Origin: Moraxellaceae bacterium
GTDB lineage: Bacteria > Pseudomonadota > Gammaproteobacteria > Pseudomonadales > Moraxellaceae
Direction of reading: 5' to 3'
Assembly: GCA_021156385.1 (NCBI GenBank)
Contig: JAJNDL010000052.1
Coordinates: 1 to 7,197 of the forward strand
Length of the DNA: 7,197 bases
Below the pieces are notes generated by a model that was not told the DNA's origin, made no database searches, and saw only the letters and a program-made list of their open reading frames with translations. Both the position numbers and the translations under genes were made by a program. Below are positions 6,248 to 7,197 of the stretch, one piece after another (the stretch's first letter is position 1; each line of letters opens with the position of its first letter).

Positions 6248-6273
6248 TTACAAGCCGACCCCACCCTTGGCAA
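6245..6273 (-). promoter_or_regulatory. Candidate sigma-70 promoter for the SCP2 gene
   Basis: On the minus strand, TTGCCA (6273-6268; one mismatch to TTGACA) is followed by a 17-bp spacer and TAAGGT (6250-6245; three of six to TATAAT, including the key first TA and last T). Transcription would start near 6238, leaving a GC-rich leader of about 120 nt before the ATG at 6119. The 289-bp gap 6120-6408 holds no other gene that I can support. Confidence 0.35.
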
Positions 6274-6360
6274 TAACGATTCTTGAGCCCTCGGGTGACA
6301 TTTCCGCTCAGCAATTTATCCGCCGACGGACCTGGCGTAACCGGCCCCTCCGCAATGAAA

Positions 6361-6390
6361 ACGGGGCTGCAACAGCCGCTGCAGCCCCGT
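6361..6390 (-). terminator. Intrinsic terminator downstream of amtB
   Basis: ACGGGGCTGCA (6361-6371) and TGCAGCCCCGT (6380-6390) form a perfect 11-bp stem around an 8-nt loop. On the minus strand the stem runs into a short T-run (TTTT, 6361-6358, then CATT). It starts 18 bp beyond the amtB stop. The T-tract is short, so some read-through into the SCP2 gene is possible. Confidence 0.75.
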
Positions 6391-6408
6391 CCATTGCATC
6401 ACGCCGGC

Positions 6409-7197
6409 TCAGTTCAGGTCGTAGCCGCGCTCGTCGTGCAGCACGAGATCCAGGCCCTCGGTTTCCTGCTCGTCGGACACACGCAACCCGCCAGTAAGCT
6501 TGCCGGTCAGCTTGAGCAGCAGCCAGGTCAGCACGGCCGTATAGCCCGCCGTGACGACGATGCCCAGGGACTGCACGCCGAGCTGTGCGCCGATGCTCTC
6601 GTTGCCGGCGCCGAAGCCCAGCCCGCTGAACACGCCGAGGCCGGGTGCGCAGAAGATGCCGACCAGGAAGGTGCCGAGGACACCGCCGACACCGTGCACG
6701 GGGAACACGTCCAGGGAGTCGTCGATCTGCAGCCTGCGCTTGACCAGCTGCGTCATGAAGAAGCACACGAAGCCGGCGGACAGGCCGATCACCAGCGCAC
6801 CGGCCGGACTCACCGAGCCGGAGGCCGGAGTGATGGTGCCGAGGCCCGCCACCATGCCGGTGACGATGCCGAGCACGGAGGGCTTGCCGAAGCGCTTCCA
6901 CTCCAGCGCCATCCACATCAGCGCACCGGCGGAAGCGGAAATGTGCGTCGCCATCAGCGCCATGCCGGCGGAGCCGTTGGCCGCCAGCGCGGAGCCGGCG
7001 TTGAAGCCGTACCAGCCCACCCACAGCATGCCCGCGCCGATCACCGTCATGGTCATGTTGTGCGGCGGCATGGCGGTCTTGCCGAAGCCTTTGCGCGGAC
7101 CGATCACCAGGGCGCAGACCAGCGCGGCGATGCCGGCCGTGATGTGCACCACGGTGCCGCCGGCGAAGTCGAGCAGGCCCATCTTCTGCAGGAAGCC
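6409..7197 (-). CDS. amtB: Ammonium transporter AmtB, C-terminal part
   Basis: The frame stays open to the right edge, so the N-terminus is missing; 262 residues are present. The ATG at 7182 is internal, since the residues before it (GFLQK) continue the family's GGFL...GLLDFAGG motif. The fragment has D10 in LLDFAGGTVVH, the pore twin histidines H18 and H168 (150 residues apart, as H168/H318 in E. coli AmtB), GWYGFNAGSA (61-70) and about seven membrane helices. This is a trimeric inner-membrane channel for ammonium/ammonia. The cytosolic tail ends EGLDLVLHDERGYDLN, which matches the tail that responds to the PII protein GlnK. It reads HDE where E. coli has HGE, a small change I would not over-read. 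glnK usually lies upstream of amtB and would be outside the window. A hairpin terminator follows. Confidence 0.95.
   Translation of the reverse strand, partial: GFLQKMGLLDFAGGTVVHITAGIAALVCALVIGPRKGFGKTAMPPHNMTMTVIGAGMLWVGWYGFNAGSALAANGSAGMALMATHISASAGALMWMALEWKRFGKPSVLGIVTGMVAGLGTITPASGSVSPAGALVIGLSAGFVCFFMTQLVKRRLQIDDSLDVFPVHGVGGVLGTFLVGIFCAPGLGVFSGLGFGAGNESIGAQLGVQSLGIVVTAGYTAVLTWLLLKLTGKLTGGLRVSDEQETEGLDLVLHDERGYDLN

Noticed and set aside
6132..6497. 121-codon plus-strand open frame across the SCP2-amtB gap
   Set aside because: It runs through the amtB terminator and into the antisense of amtB, with no ribosome site and no recognisable domain.

Overview
The window is about two-thirds G+C by eye, with dense coding, short intergenic gaps and strong third-position G/C bias. 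The gene set (MaoC-like hydratase, beta-lactamase-fold serine hydrolase, BtuCD-type importer, MoxR/VWA pair, stand-alone SCP2 protein, AmtB) suggests a high-GC proteobacterial chromosome. My best guess is Gammaproteobacteria, from the style of the proteins; nothing here fixes the genus. I see no mobile element, CRISPR array, tRNA or rRNA.

Layout, left to right. (1) 2-220 (+) is the C-terminal end of a MaoC-like hot-dog dehydratase. (2) A perfect bidirectional terminator (231-266) separates it from a convergent serine hydrolase/esterase (276-1502, -). (3) A 58-bp divergent gap (1503-1560) holds a good ribosome site for the hydrolase and two small inverted repeats. One of these covers the start codon of the next gene. 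(4) 1561-5668 (+) is a compact four-gene block: FecCD/BtuC-type permease, BtuD-like ATPase (4-bp overlap), MoxR-family AAA+ ATPase (38-nt gap) and a CoxE-like VWA protein (3-nt gap). (5) A second bidirectional terminator (5689-5718), with the same stem core as the first, closes the block. (6) On the minus strand are a small SCP2 sterol-carrier-type protein (5733-6119), its leader with a possible promoter and operator, a hairpin terminator (6361-6390), and the C-terminal two-thirds or so of an AmtB ammonium channel (6409-7197), cut by the window edge.

How they may work together: the permease and ATPase would form the inner-membrane part of an importer for a metal chelate or corrinoid. MoxR and VWA proteins normally act as a pair, an ATP-driven remodelling or metal-insertion machine, as in CoxD/CoxE and, more distantly, the cobalt and magnesium chelatase subunits. 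Joining the two pairs in one apparent operon is the most interesting feature of the window, but a functional link is inference. The remaining genes look like ordinary housekeeping or lipid-metabolism genes with their own transcription units.
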